This document shows, one piece after another, positions 49,867 through 58,766 of a stretch of DNA of 64,000 nucleotides (position 1 is the stretch's first letter; each line of letters starts with the position of its first letter). The translations under genes were made by a program, and so were the position numbers. The notes beneath the pieces were generated by a model that made no database searches, was not told the origin of the DNA, and was given only the letters and a program-made list of their open reading frames with translations. The stretch is from Tritrichomonas musculus (Eukaryota > Parabasalia > Tritrichomonadida > Tritrichomonadidae), in NCBI GenBank assembly GCA_039105265.1, contig JAPFFF010000011.1, positions 4,340,001 to 4,404,000 of the forward strand. Reading direction: 5' to 3'.

Positions 49867-50219
49867 ATAAATGTTATAATTTTATTTACAGTTTCTTTAA
49901 TTTCTTTGATTTCACTTTCTAATAAAAGAGTCTTGCTTCGAACGAAGTTCTCAAGCTCTGCCGTCTTCAAGTCGCTTTCAAGTTCTTTATTACTAGAAAT
50001 ACCTGTTGACTTTTCATCAATACCTTCCCATTTCTTCAACATTAAGACACCTTTTATTTTTGTTATTCTATATCCGTCAATCTTATACATTTTGTTTAAT
50101 TTATGAGTAGTTAATTTATCCACTTCATCTTTATTTTTTGAATACCATAAATTAAATTCATCTACTGTTTTAAATTCTTTTAAGTAGTTTTTAATTGGTT
50201 CAATAACTTTTAAATCCAT
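49800..50219 (-). CDS. Conserved small Polinton protein with coiled-coil tail
   Basis: 139 residues from the ATG at 50219, the homologue of 20334-20675. The conserved head is IEPIKNYLKEF, then DEFNLWYSKNKDEVD, THKLNKMY and GYRITKIKGVLMLKKWE. The charged tail is predicted coiled coil, ending in Ser/Thr-rich residues encoded opposite the ATPase 3' end. The function is unknown. Confidence 0.75.
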   Translation of the reverse strand: MDLKVIEPIKNYLKEFKTVDEFNLWYSKNKDEVDKLTTHKLNKMYKIDGYRITKIKGVLMLKKWEGIDEKSTGISSNKELESDLKTAELENFVRSKTLLLESEIKEIKETVNKIITFIQETTSSSSIDVSPPSTTFTNI

Positions 50220-50271
50220 TTGATTTATTATAAAAATATTAAATTTTATTTGAAGAAAAATAATAATTAAA

Positions 50272-50415
50272 ATGAATATATCAAATCTGTTTCTCGGCTG
50301 TCTCACAGTCATCGAATTTATAAATTTATTGTTTCGTATAGCTAAACTATCTGCTACATTAAACGATAAACCCCCTGAATTAACTGATGAAATGAGGAAA
50401 CGACTTTATTCTTAA
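50272..50415 (+). CDS. 47-residue single-pass membrane microprotein
   Basis: MNISNLFLGCLTVIEFINLL starts the protein and DKPPELTDEMRKRLYS ends it. It is a counterpart of 20692-20826 in size, position, single hydrophobic helix and conserved tail. It is divergent from the coiled-coil protein gene with a 52-bp gap and convergent with the MAFGS gene. Confidence 0.75.
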   Translation: MNISNLFLGCLTVIEFINLLFRIAKLSATLNDKPPELTDEMRKRLYS

Positions 50416-50423
50416 ATATTTAA

Positions 50424-50705
50424 TCATTCTTTCAATAATGGTATGTCGAAACGTCTAACTCCTCCACCGTTCGCTCCAACTAAATTACCGCCTTTATAAC
50501 TTACTTTATTATTTAATTTACCGATACCACTTCCAACTTTACTTATTACATCGCCAATATCTCCACCAATTAGACCGCCTGCTTGATTAATCAATGGTGC
50601 AAATTTACTAACAGTTTCAACTGCTTTTTTCACTTTCGGTACTATTTTTCCAATAACATTTTTAGCACCGCTAATAATATTTTTGAACCAACTTCCAAAT
50701 GCCAT
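50424..50705 (-). CDS. MAFGS protein 1 of Polinton 2, probable membrane-active minor capsid protein
   Basis: 93 residues. It begins MAFGSWFKNIISGAKNVIGK, then a Lys/Val amphipathic stretch, a Gly-rich middle and the conserved end RRFDIPLLKE. It is divergent from the capsid gene with a 55-bp gap, exactly as in element 1. The adenovirus protein VI parallel is inferred from the amphipathic N-terminus and the context. Confidence 0.72.
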   Translation of the reverse strand: MAFGSWFKNIISGAKNVIGKIVPKVKKAVETVSKFAPLINQAGGLIGGDIGDVISKVGSGIGKLNNKVSYKGGNLVGANGGGVRRFDIPLLKE

Positions 50706-50760
50706 ATTTCGATAATGTAAAAATTTTAAAAATGATTTTAATTTTTTTCTATTATTCAAA

Positions 50761-52710
50761 ATGACATTCTTAAACGCTCAAACAAAAAATCTTGGTAATG
50801 ATGAAGGTGATGTTTTAGCATTCTTCCAAAATAAATTGAGAAATTTAATACAACGAAACGGCGGTGATAATTCTTTTAGTTGGATTATGGAAGAATTCAA
50901 AGATAAAGATGCACCTTTACCTGTTGGTACTAAAACAAGAATTAAATTAACTCATTCAGGTCATACCATAACTCAAATTGAAAAATCATTCTCTACAATA
51001 TTACTTGAGTTCAATGTTAAATTAAATCAAGCTATCGATGTTTCAGCTGATAAAAACGGTTTAATGAAAATATTCGTTGGTTTCAAAAATGCCGTTGAAT
51101 TTTATGAAGATTGCAGATTTTGGATTAATGGTAAATTACTTGATACATACCGACAAGATGAATTACAACGTGAATCATTCGCTTATAATTCTATCAAACC
51201 ACGAGATGCAAAAGCAACTTCTAAATTCAGTCATTCAACTTGGGAAAATGTAAGCCAATTTTCACCTTCTATTTGTGGTTGTTATATTGATTTAAAGGAT
51301 ATTGCCGACGGCTTACCTCATAAATTCACAATCGAATTAACAATTCCATTTCTTGATCAACTTGCACTTCAAGCATGGCAATTATATCCAAATTCAATAT
51401 GTGGTGAAATAGAAGAAGAAGTTAAAACATCATTGCGTGCTATGGTATGGGCTCAAATAAACCCCAATATCGTTAAAGAAACTTTACAATTCCTCGAAGA
51501 TAAAGCAATTGATGAAGAAATACCCGCAGTTGTACCAATCACTCGTAAATTTACACAAATTGGCAAACCATCAGTTATTGTTTCTCATTATTCAGCAACT
51601 CCAACACCAACACAAACATTACATATTAAATATCAAAGAATGCATGGAGCTAAAGCATATACAGCTGCAGAACCTGCAGGTGGAGACCAAGAACAAATGA
51701 GAAAAGATACTCATAACGACGAAGCAGAGCCAATTGTTATTGATTTTCATTATACCGATGAAGAATTCGCAAAATATGATGTTGATAAATCACTTGTAAA
51801 TCATGCTGAATTTGCTGAAACTATCGCGTGTAGAAATCCAGATTATATATTAAATCCAGGTGATTCTGTTAAATTAATTGAAAATGAAGTTAAAGGAGCT
51901 CTTCTCGTTAAATCAAATCGTTTAAATGGTTCATCAATTAATCTTAAAACTGAAAAACTAAGACTTGATGTATTAGGTGGTACAATACAACTTGGACGTT
52001 CAAATTTAGCTGGTTTTGGTCTTAAACAAGGAACATATCAAGGACTAGTTCATGAATTACAAACGCCTTTATTAGTTCCATCACAGGAATTAACACGTGA
52101 AATATTTGAAGGTACTGCAAAAGCAAATGGTCTTGAAATATCTAAAACAATACCTTTAAAAAATGCAACAAATATAACAATGATGTTTCCAAAAAGTCCA
52201 TTTGATATTACATGCTTCGATAATATTATGTATCAAAACGTTCAACTAGTCGTTAATAAAAGAACATATCCAGACACTGAATTTCAGAGCACCTGCGGAG
52301 CTCGCTTTTATCAACATCAATTAATAGCTAATGAATTAGATGGAGCATTAGAAGCAACGCAAGAATTCGAGGATTCATTCACTCAACCATTAAATGACCC
52401 AACAACTGGTAAGAGATATACTAATTGTAAAAGCGATGGTACAAGCTTTGGTATTAATTTCCAACTTGAACGTTCAAATGCTGGATATGTATTTGATGGA
52501 TTAGATACAGGCACAAATTCAATTACAATTACATTTAGGGGACAACCATTATATCGTGGTGATGATGACACATATTTCATTCCTGATTTAGAATATAAAG
52601 ACCAACACCCACCAAGTCCTGAAGCTTGGATTTGTAGCGATACATACTTCGCATGGTCCGTTAATGGTGTTGAATACTTCCCTCGTGGTGTTCCAGCAGG
52701 ATTTGAGTAA
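50761..52710 (+). CDS. Probable major capsid protein of Polinton 2
   Basis: 649 residues, strongly similar over its whole length to the element 1 protein (21224-23152), including NAQTKNLGNDEGDV, SRKFTQ-like and LDVLGGTIQLGRSNLAGFGL blocks and the end EAWICSDTY...GVPAGFE. Size, context and beta-rich sequence fit a double jelly-roll capsid protein. This is the highest long-range conservation between the two elements. Confidence 0.8.
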   Translation: MTFLNAQTKNLGNDEGDVLAFFQNKLRNLIQRNGGDNSFSWIMEEFKDKDAPLPVGTKTRIKLTHSGHTITQIEKSFSTILLEFNVKLNQAIDVSADKNGLMKIFVGFKNAVEFYEDCRFWINGKLLDTYRQDELQRESFAYNSIKPRDAKATSKFSHSTWENVSQFSPSICGCYIDLKDIADGLPHKFTIELTIPFLDQLALQAWQLYPNSICGEIEEEVKTSLRAMVWAQINPNIVKETLQFLEDKAIDEEIPAVVPITRKFTQIGKPSVIVSHYSATPTPTQTLHIKYQRMHGAKAYTAAEPAGGDQEQMRKDTHNDEAEPIVIDFHYTDEEFAKYDVDKSLVNHAEFAETIACRNPDYILNPGDSVKLIENEVKGALLVKSNRLNGSSINLKTEKLRLDVLGGTIQLGRSNLAGFGLKQGTYQGLVHELQTPLLVPSQELTREIFEGTAKANGLEISKTIPLKNATNITMMFPKSPFDITCFDNIMYQNVQLVVNKRTYPDTEFQSTCGARFYQHQLIANELDGALEATQEFEDSFTQPLNDPTTGKRYTNCKSDGTSFGINFQLERSNAGYVFDGLDTGTNSITITFRGQPLYRGDDDTYFIPDLEYKDQHPPSPEAWICSDTYFAWSVNGVEYFPRGVPAGFE

Positions 52711-52795
52711 AAAATATTTTATTAAATTATTTTAAACATTTTCAAAACTATTTAATTTAATTTTATATTTTTCAATTTTTTTATTTTATCATAAA

Positions 52796-53236
52796 ATGGT
52801 AGATAAAGTTTTCTTGAATCTCACTAAATTCGTTGATGAATTAAAAGCATTTGACAAAATAAATTTCAATGATTTCGAAGGCTGTAATGTTTATTTTGAA
52901 GGTAATGATACTTATAGAAACAAATTCGGTAAATTAGGAATTAGACCAGTTGCTGTTGAAATGAAAGGTCTTAACAATATATTAATCACACATAAAACAT
53001 TACTCGAATACTTCAAAGGTCAGCCTGTTATTTCAAGCTCTAAATTATGGGATAGATTAAATCAAGCAGATAAATCAAAAGTACATGTGCTTAAAGTTTC
53101 ATTTACAACAAAAGAATATGAAGGAACTCCATATTATCCAGCTCAAATTTCAATATTATCAATCAAAAGCAATATTGAAAAAATAAGAAATCAGGAAGTT
53201 AATGAAGAAACTGAAATTACTACAAACTGCATTTAA
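52796..53236 (+). CDS. Unknown 146-residue protein after the capsid gene
   Basis: Starts MVDKVFLNLTKFVDELKAFD. It is a mixed alpha/beta-looking protein with no recognised domain and no evident similarity to the 172-residue gene in the same slot of element 1. It is convergent with the 110-residue protein gene, separated by about 30 bp. Confidence 0.6.
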   Translation: MVDKVFLNLTKFVDELKAFDKINFNDFEGCNVYFEGNDTYRNKFGKLGIRPVAVEMKGLNNILITHKTLLEYFKGQPVISSSKLWDRLNQADKSKVHVLKVSFTTKEYEGTPYYPAQISILSIKSNIEKIRNQEVNEETEITTNCI

Positions 53237-53266
53237 AAATAAAATTATTTTTCTACAAAGTTTCTT

Positions 53267-53599
53267 TCAATACTCCAACTTCAAGAATACAGTGAATCTA
53301 TCAGGTTTTATTTCATTTCCATTTGCATCACAAAACCATATCTTAAAATGTCTTTTAGTACCAATATATTCATACTTTCTATTGTCATCAGGAACAGGTA
53401 AATTTGAATACCATACTAAACTATCACAATATTCGTCTCTTTGTATAAATGAAGCATGAACTTCAGTTTCAGCATCTATATATTCATTACACACTGCTAA
53501 GCAATATTGGAAACTAATATATCGTTTATTTAATGAATTTACAAATTCTGGTGGCAATTCGTTTTCATAGTCTTTTGTTATAAAATATGTTTTAACCAT
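53267..53599 (-). CDS. Conserved 110-residue Polinton protein, probable small beta-rich structural protein
   Basis: The homologue of 17603-17935, of identical length, sharing VKTY(F/Y)ITKDY, KRYISFQYC, SFIQRDEYCDSLVWY and the C-terminal strand pattern FKIWFCDANGNEIKPDRFTV, then FLKLEY. Strong conservation implies an important role, probably structural. Confidence 0.75.
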   Translation of the reverse strand: MVKTYFITKDYENELPPEFVNSLNKRYISFQYCLAVCNEYIDAETEVHASFIQRDEYCDSLVWYSNLPVPDDNRKYEYIGTKRHFKIWFCDANGNEIKPDRFTVFLKLEY

Positions 53600-53623
53600 T
53601 TTATTTTTAATTAAAATTTACAG

Positions 53624-56600
53624 ATGACAGCAATAATTACAAAACAAAATGTTAAAGATGGTGCATTTACTGGTGGTAATAATAAACCAACTGCTAACGG
53701 AGAATTTGAAAAATTACATGTAAAAGGAGATACAACAATAGATGGAAAAATAAATAATGAACAAATTATTAACATTGAATCACGAATAAAAACATTAGAA
53801 GAAACACCAGCAGAAGGATTACCCTTTGAAGATGGATTAAATGATTTTATCATTAGTGCCGATACATTAAGAACATTTGAAAATGATGAATATAATATTC
53901 TTGAAATAGAAATTTGACGATAGTTCTAACGATAGTTCTAACGATAGTTCTAACGATAGTTCTACGAACGTAGCGCTACGCGACATAACTGAATTTAGTG
54001 GAGATTTATTCGAAATAATATTTCCTTCATATATGAATTTATCAACTGGTATAATATCTTTGTCAAATGGAGCGTTTAAAAATCCATGTATATCGTATGA
54101 CTTGCAACGCAAGACTCTTTCTCTAAAAAGTGATACTGAAAAATATACGTTGAATTACATTAACGAAGACGAAAAACCACGACTATATATTCACAAAACT
54201 ATTATTGATAAACCAATGGATTTATTCACTTCGGGATTCATGCGTATAAATTATATTGCTAAAATAAAACAAACTATAAACTCAAAAGACAATCAATTAA
54301 TAAATTTCAAATGTAATACAATAGATGCTGACAATTGCTTTAAATTATATCGTTCTCCATTACCTGATTTTTACGAGATGAAATCTTACGGTATAACTAA
54401 CGACAATGAATATTATTATGCTGATTATGGATATATTCCTGGAACACCAGAATTTGAAGCTTTAATTGATGGTCAAGCTTTCGAATTTCATGATGAAGCA
54501 TTTGGCACTGATTACAAAATGACTAAAAAAGGTAATGAATGGGTTGGTAATAATGTATCTTTTCATATACCAATATCAGCTTCAATTAAAGGAGAAACTA
54601 AATTCTTTAAACATCAAACGCAGCCATTACTTATTAAGCAAAACGAAACTAATAAAGCAATATTAAGAGCATGGATTAGTTATTACTCAAACGAGAACCC
54701 ATTTAAATTTATTAATGAAAAAGGATTATTAAAGTTTGTCGATTGTGAAATTGATAAATATGTTGATAATGTAAATGGATATTGGGCTGTATATCTAAAA
54801 TGTACTCAAAAGAAAAGCTGTAATTTCACATGTTCATTAATGATAAATGGAATAGAATATCAAACAGAATTTGGATTTGAATATTCATCATATGAAGCTG
54901 AATCATGTTATAAAGTTAACACCAATAATTGTTATGAGTACTTGCCATATCATTATAACGGAAAACTTGAAGTAGGCAATCCACCATATGGTTTAAAATT
55001 ATATATGCGCACTAATAAAGAATTAATATTTAAAATTGCTGATACCAAATATGAAGAAGGAACAAATACTTTTGAATTTTTAGCATCAACAGGTTTTTAT
55101 ACCGTATCACCACGACCTGAAGCATGTACAACATTATTTACAAATTATAACATTCAAACAAGCGGAGTAGTTATTGGTGAAAATATAGAATCGCATGTAT
55201 TCGTTTTAAATTCATTAGGTAATACTGTAGATATAGCAGTTAATCAAATATCACAATTACAAAATTATTATGTTCAACTACAACAACAATTAGAGGAAGT
55301 CAAAAATAAACAAAATTGGTTTGATATCGTTAAAAATGTTATATGTATTGGAGGTTCTGTTGTTAATTTTATGGGTGGTCCAACAAAGATATTATCAATT
55401 GCTAAAAATGGAATATCAAGTTTAATTGGAATGTCATTCGCTGCAGATGAAGAATTAATAGAAGATGCTGTAATAGTTGCATGTGATAGATCTTCTACTG
55501 TATTAGCCGAAGTTAAAGTAGAAGAATTAGATTTAGCTAATGAAGAGCCACTATTAACTGAAAACCTTAATCGATATAAGTATTTATGCACCTCTCTTAA
55601 ATATGATTATCATATTGAAGTCTCATTTGCGATTGATGATCTAGGTGAAGTAGTAAAAATAAATACTTATACAGTTAACGAAGATTTAACAATAACGGAA
55701 ACGTCCCTTACAGGGCCGAACATTTCAACAGACCAAAGCTCTATTGATTGTTTAATTATATATAATAGTCCATATTTGATTATAGACAGTAATTATAAAC
55801 CAATTAAGGTTGAAGTTAAAAGAATACCAAAAAGAACAAACACAGAATTAGGATTAGGTGCAGAACTTAAAGATAATCATATTTTATCATCAGCTGCAAC
55901 TGTTAAATTAATTGAAAATCATAAAGTTCATTTGAACGAATCATTCACAAATAAATTAAGTGAAACATTAAATAATTATGCATCGGTTCAATATGTTCAG
56001 GATAATTACCCGTCGTACACATATTTAAACGCAAACTTTAAAAATAACAATCAATTAACAAATATATTAGATGCTTATGCATTGAAAACAGAATTGCCAA
56101 ATATACCTGATGATTTAGTTAATAATGAAACATTAACGAATTCACTAAATAATTATGCATTAAAGACTCAATTAATGAATTATGAATTAACTAAAGAGAT
56201 TCCTGATAGTATTAACGTTAAGATTTATTTCTACTTCAAGTTAACGAAACCTTCACCAAACTTTACCGCAACGATCACTTTTAAATGGGTAAATGCTGAA
56301 GGTGTTGATGATTCATACACTGGTGTATTCATCGTTGAGAATAACAAAATTGTTAAACGAACTGGTCCAAGTAAGAAAATAACATTCTTAGGAGTTAGTG
56401 GTTCAATTGGTGGACGTCAAACACAATATGGATATTATAATTATAAAGAAGGTATATTTCAATGGACTCCAACAGTTGCCGAAGCAGGACGTGAAGTCTT
56501 TAATGTTGATCCTGAAAGAACATCATTTACAGAAAACGTTTTATATGGTAGTGATTTAAACTATTATTCTTCAAAAGAAGAAGTAAATACTCTATTAAGT

Positions 56601-57381
56601 AGCTATTCTTTGAAAGAAGAGTTGGCCCTTGCTATCGAGCAAGTGAAAGAAGAATTAGCAGAATCAATTCCATCAATTCCTGATGATTTGGTTAATAACG
56701 AAACATTAACAACAGCATTAAGTGAATATATTCATAATGACAATTTAATTAAAGATATAATAATTGATGATGAAGGAAATATTGATGCAATGGATAAAAT
56801 AGTAATGCAAACTTTAAATAATTGTACATCTACTAATATTTCTTTAAAACTATTTCAAACTTTAGATACAAAGATAACGAATTTAAAGGAGCAACCAAAC
56901 ACAACTATAACTCATTATTGCCCAATAGAATTATCATTAAACAAAATCGAAGACTTTATAATTGGAACTCCTGTATATTTAACAGGTAAGGTTTATCGCT
57001 ACGCGCCAAGGACTGAAAGTTCGCTCTGCGCTCATGCCCGAAGGGCTTTCCGGGCACTTCGTGCCTTCAACAGAAGCAGACACTACTGATTGTATATCTT
57101 CAGTTAAAACAACTGGTAAATGGAATGAGTATATAGGTATATGTGTTAAAATTGATTCTAAAAATAACTGTATTACATTCGCAAGTGGAGGGGACTATAT
57201 GGTTAGAGTTGATGATACAACAGGATATAATATCGGTGATGAAGTATTTATTGATAATGAAGATAATAAATTAAAAATACTTTCAGGACAAACTGCTATA
57301 ACATCCAAAATTAGACGTATGACGGTTGGAATTATTACTGCAAAAATAAATGATACAATGTTAGCTGTGTTCAAAAGCTGA
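53624..57381 (+). CDS. Fibre-like protein region of Polinton 2; not whole
   Basis: Starts MTAIITKQNVKDGAF like the element 1 fibre protein. It includes a large central part without the LRR domain of element 1, then phage-fibre-type repeats (DAYALKTELPNIPDDL, NNYALKTQL). The conserved C-terminal domain ends ITAKINDTMLAVFKS. A central region (about 55290-55480) has a hydrophobic segment after a short coiled coil. The region is a fossil with about two breaks. A role in attachment is inferred. Confidence 0.75.
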
Positions 57382-57400
57382 AATTGATCTAATAAACCAA

Positions 57401-57465
57401 GAAATCGTAGATTTCCGGGCTATTAAAATAGCCAAGGAACTAAAAGTTCCCGGACCTAATAGGTC
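57401..57465. repeat. Chain of four perfect mini-hairpins between convergent genes
   Basis: The consecutive palindromes are GAAATC-gta-GATTTC (57401-57415), GGCTATT-aa-AATAGCC (57418-57433), GGAACT-aaa-AGTTCC (57436-57450) and GACCT-aat-AGGTC (57453-57465). Spacers are only 2 bases. The chain lies between the fibre gene end (57381) and the end of the convergent gene at 57456, overlapping its last codons. It could act as a bidirectional terminator or RNA-processing signal, or be a palindromic insert. Confidence 0.85.
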
Positions 57466-58097
57466 ATTTTTAAACTAATACCATATTTTATAAATTCGGT
57501 GTAAATTCTGTTATATTTGTATTTAAATTCTTCGGTTTGACCATCTTTTGAAACTAATATTTTTGAAACGTAAATAATTTTACTTGATTTTGCAGTACAA
57601 CCGCCACATGTTATATTATCATCTAAAACTAGATCGACTTTCTCGCAATCAGTTAATAGTTTAATCATATTCATTAATAATTTGCTTTCACATACCACAT
57701 ATGAATTTATTTTTAATGGGTTTGATTCATACATTGCTACTAACATTTCTAAGAATTTATTTTTCTTATCAAGTTCATCAATTTCATTTGTTAAATCTGC
57801 GATTCCTCTGTCTTGGGAAAGATTGTTTATTGGAGGCTGATATTGAAATGTCCCATTGTTCATTGTCATCTGTGTACCTAAAGTTTGACCAACCTGTGAG
57901 GTATCCGCTGGTTGGTTCGCTTGAGTAAAATTTACGTTTGGGTTTAGTGGTGGTACATTTGGATAAAAAGGCGGAGCAGATTCATTACGATTTTTATTAG
58001 GAGGTGTTATTTTGATATTAACATTAGTGTTTTGTTCTTGCTTAATGGTGTTATCTGTTTCACTGCTAAGAATTCTTGCTTGTCGTAGTGCACACAT
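57456..58097 (-). CDS. Conserved Polinton protein with CGGC motif, function unknown
   Basis: 213 residues, the homologue of 13775-14341. It shares LRQARILSSE, KQEQNTNVNIKITP, the segment KKNKFLEMLVAMYE(S/T)NPLK and the cysteine cluster (here CGGCTAKS). The N-terminal half is Pro/Asn-rich and probably disordered. Its 3' end runs into the hairpin chain at 57401-57465. Confidence 0.75.
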   Translation of the reverse strand: MCALRQARILSSETDNTIKQEQNTNVNIKITPPNKNRNESAPPFYPNVPPLNPNVNFTQANQPADTSQVGQTLGTQMTMNNGTFQYQPPINNLSQDRGIADLTNEIDELDKKNKFLEMLVAMYESNPLKINSYVVCESKLLMNMIKLLTDCEKVDLVLDDNITCGGCTAKSSKIIYVSKILVSKDGQTEEFKYKYNRIYTEFIKYGISLKMTY

Positions 58098-58144
58098 ATT
58101 TTATTATTTAAAAAAACATTAAATATTAGTTTTATATATTAAAA

Positions 58145-58369
58145 ATGGCATTTGGTAGTTGGCTTAAAAAATTGGGTAATAATATTAAATCTGCAGCAAA
58201 GGATTTTGCAGAAGGTTTTAAATTCGGTTGGAATAAAACTAAATCAATTATGGAAAAATTACCAGTTGTTGGTAATGTCGCAAAAATATTACCAAAATTT
58301 GACAATTCAAATAATCCTGCATTAAAGTATTTTGGAAGTGATGGGTTCTATGAACCCCGGAAATCGTAG
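58145..58369 (+). CDS. MAFGS protein 2 of Polinton 2
   Basis: 74 residues starting MAFGSWLKKLGNNIKSAAKD, a second paralogue of the amphipathic MAFGS family, absent from element 1. Its last residues (GFYEPRKS) are encoded by the first hairpins of the chain at 58343, which also supply the stop codon. The conserved (R)RFD(I/V)P ending of the other family members is lacking, so the palindromes may have replaced the original 3' end. Confidence 0.68.
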   Translation: MAFGSWLKKLGNNIKSAAKDFAEGFKFGWNKTKSIMEKLPVVGNVAKILPKFDNSNNPALKYFGSDGFYEPRKS

Positions 58370-58455
58370 ATTTCTTGGCTATTTTAATAGCCCGGAAAAG
58401 GCTTTGCCTTTGAGCGCAAGCGAAACTTAACGTTTCTCGGGTATATTAAATATAC
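58343..58455. repeat. Chain of six mini-hairpins between convergent genes
   Basis: The palindromes are GGGTTC-tat-GAACCC (58343-58357), GAAATC-gta-GATTTC (58360-58374), GGCTATT-tt-AATAGCC (58377-58392), AAAGGC-ttt-GCCTTT (58397-58411), GAAAC-ttaac-GTTTC (58422-58436) and GTATAT-taa-ATATAC (58441-58455). Two modules are shared, in the same order, with the chain at 57401. The chain spans the 3' ends of both convergent neighbours. Confidence 0.87.
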
Positions 58456-58676
58456 AGATTCTTAACAGCTTTATTTAATAGATTTCTAATTTTAATATCT
58501 CTATCATATTTATTTTTAAGTTTCTGTCGTTTATTTTTAGCTTTATCAGTGTTTGGTTCAGGTTGGTTTAAAATACGTCTGTAATATTGTAATCTTGAAT
58601 TAATTAGTCTCAAAGTTGGAGTTGCAAATGTTTTTCTTTCGTGTGGTTGTCTTAATGGTTTTAGAGTTTGTGTCAT
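58446..58676 (-). CDS. Small basic protein, conserved in both Polintons
   Basis: 76 residues, the homologue of 13484-13747 (shared RQPHERKTFATPTLRLINSR, then LQYYRR(I/V)LN and RNLLNKA). It is Lys/Arg-rich and probably binds nucleic acid. It is divergent from the integrase as in element 1, with a gap of about 90 bp. Its stop codon lies inside the last mini-hairpin of the 58343 chain. Confidence 0.75.
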   Translation of the reverse strand: MTQTLKPLRQPHERKTFATPTLRLINSRLQYYRRILNQPEPNTDKAKNKRQKLKNKYDRDIKIRNLLNKAVKNLYI

Positions 58677-58766
58677 ATTTTTATGTGAATAAAAAATTTA
58701 TTTGAATAAAAATTTATTTGAAAGAAATTTTTTAAATTCATTAATTTATTATTTAAAATCTAAAAA

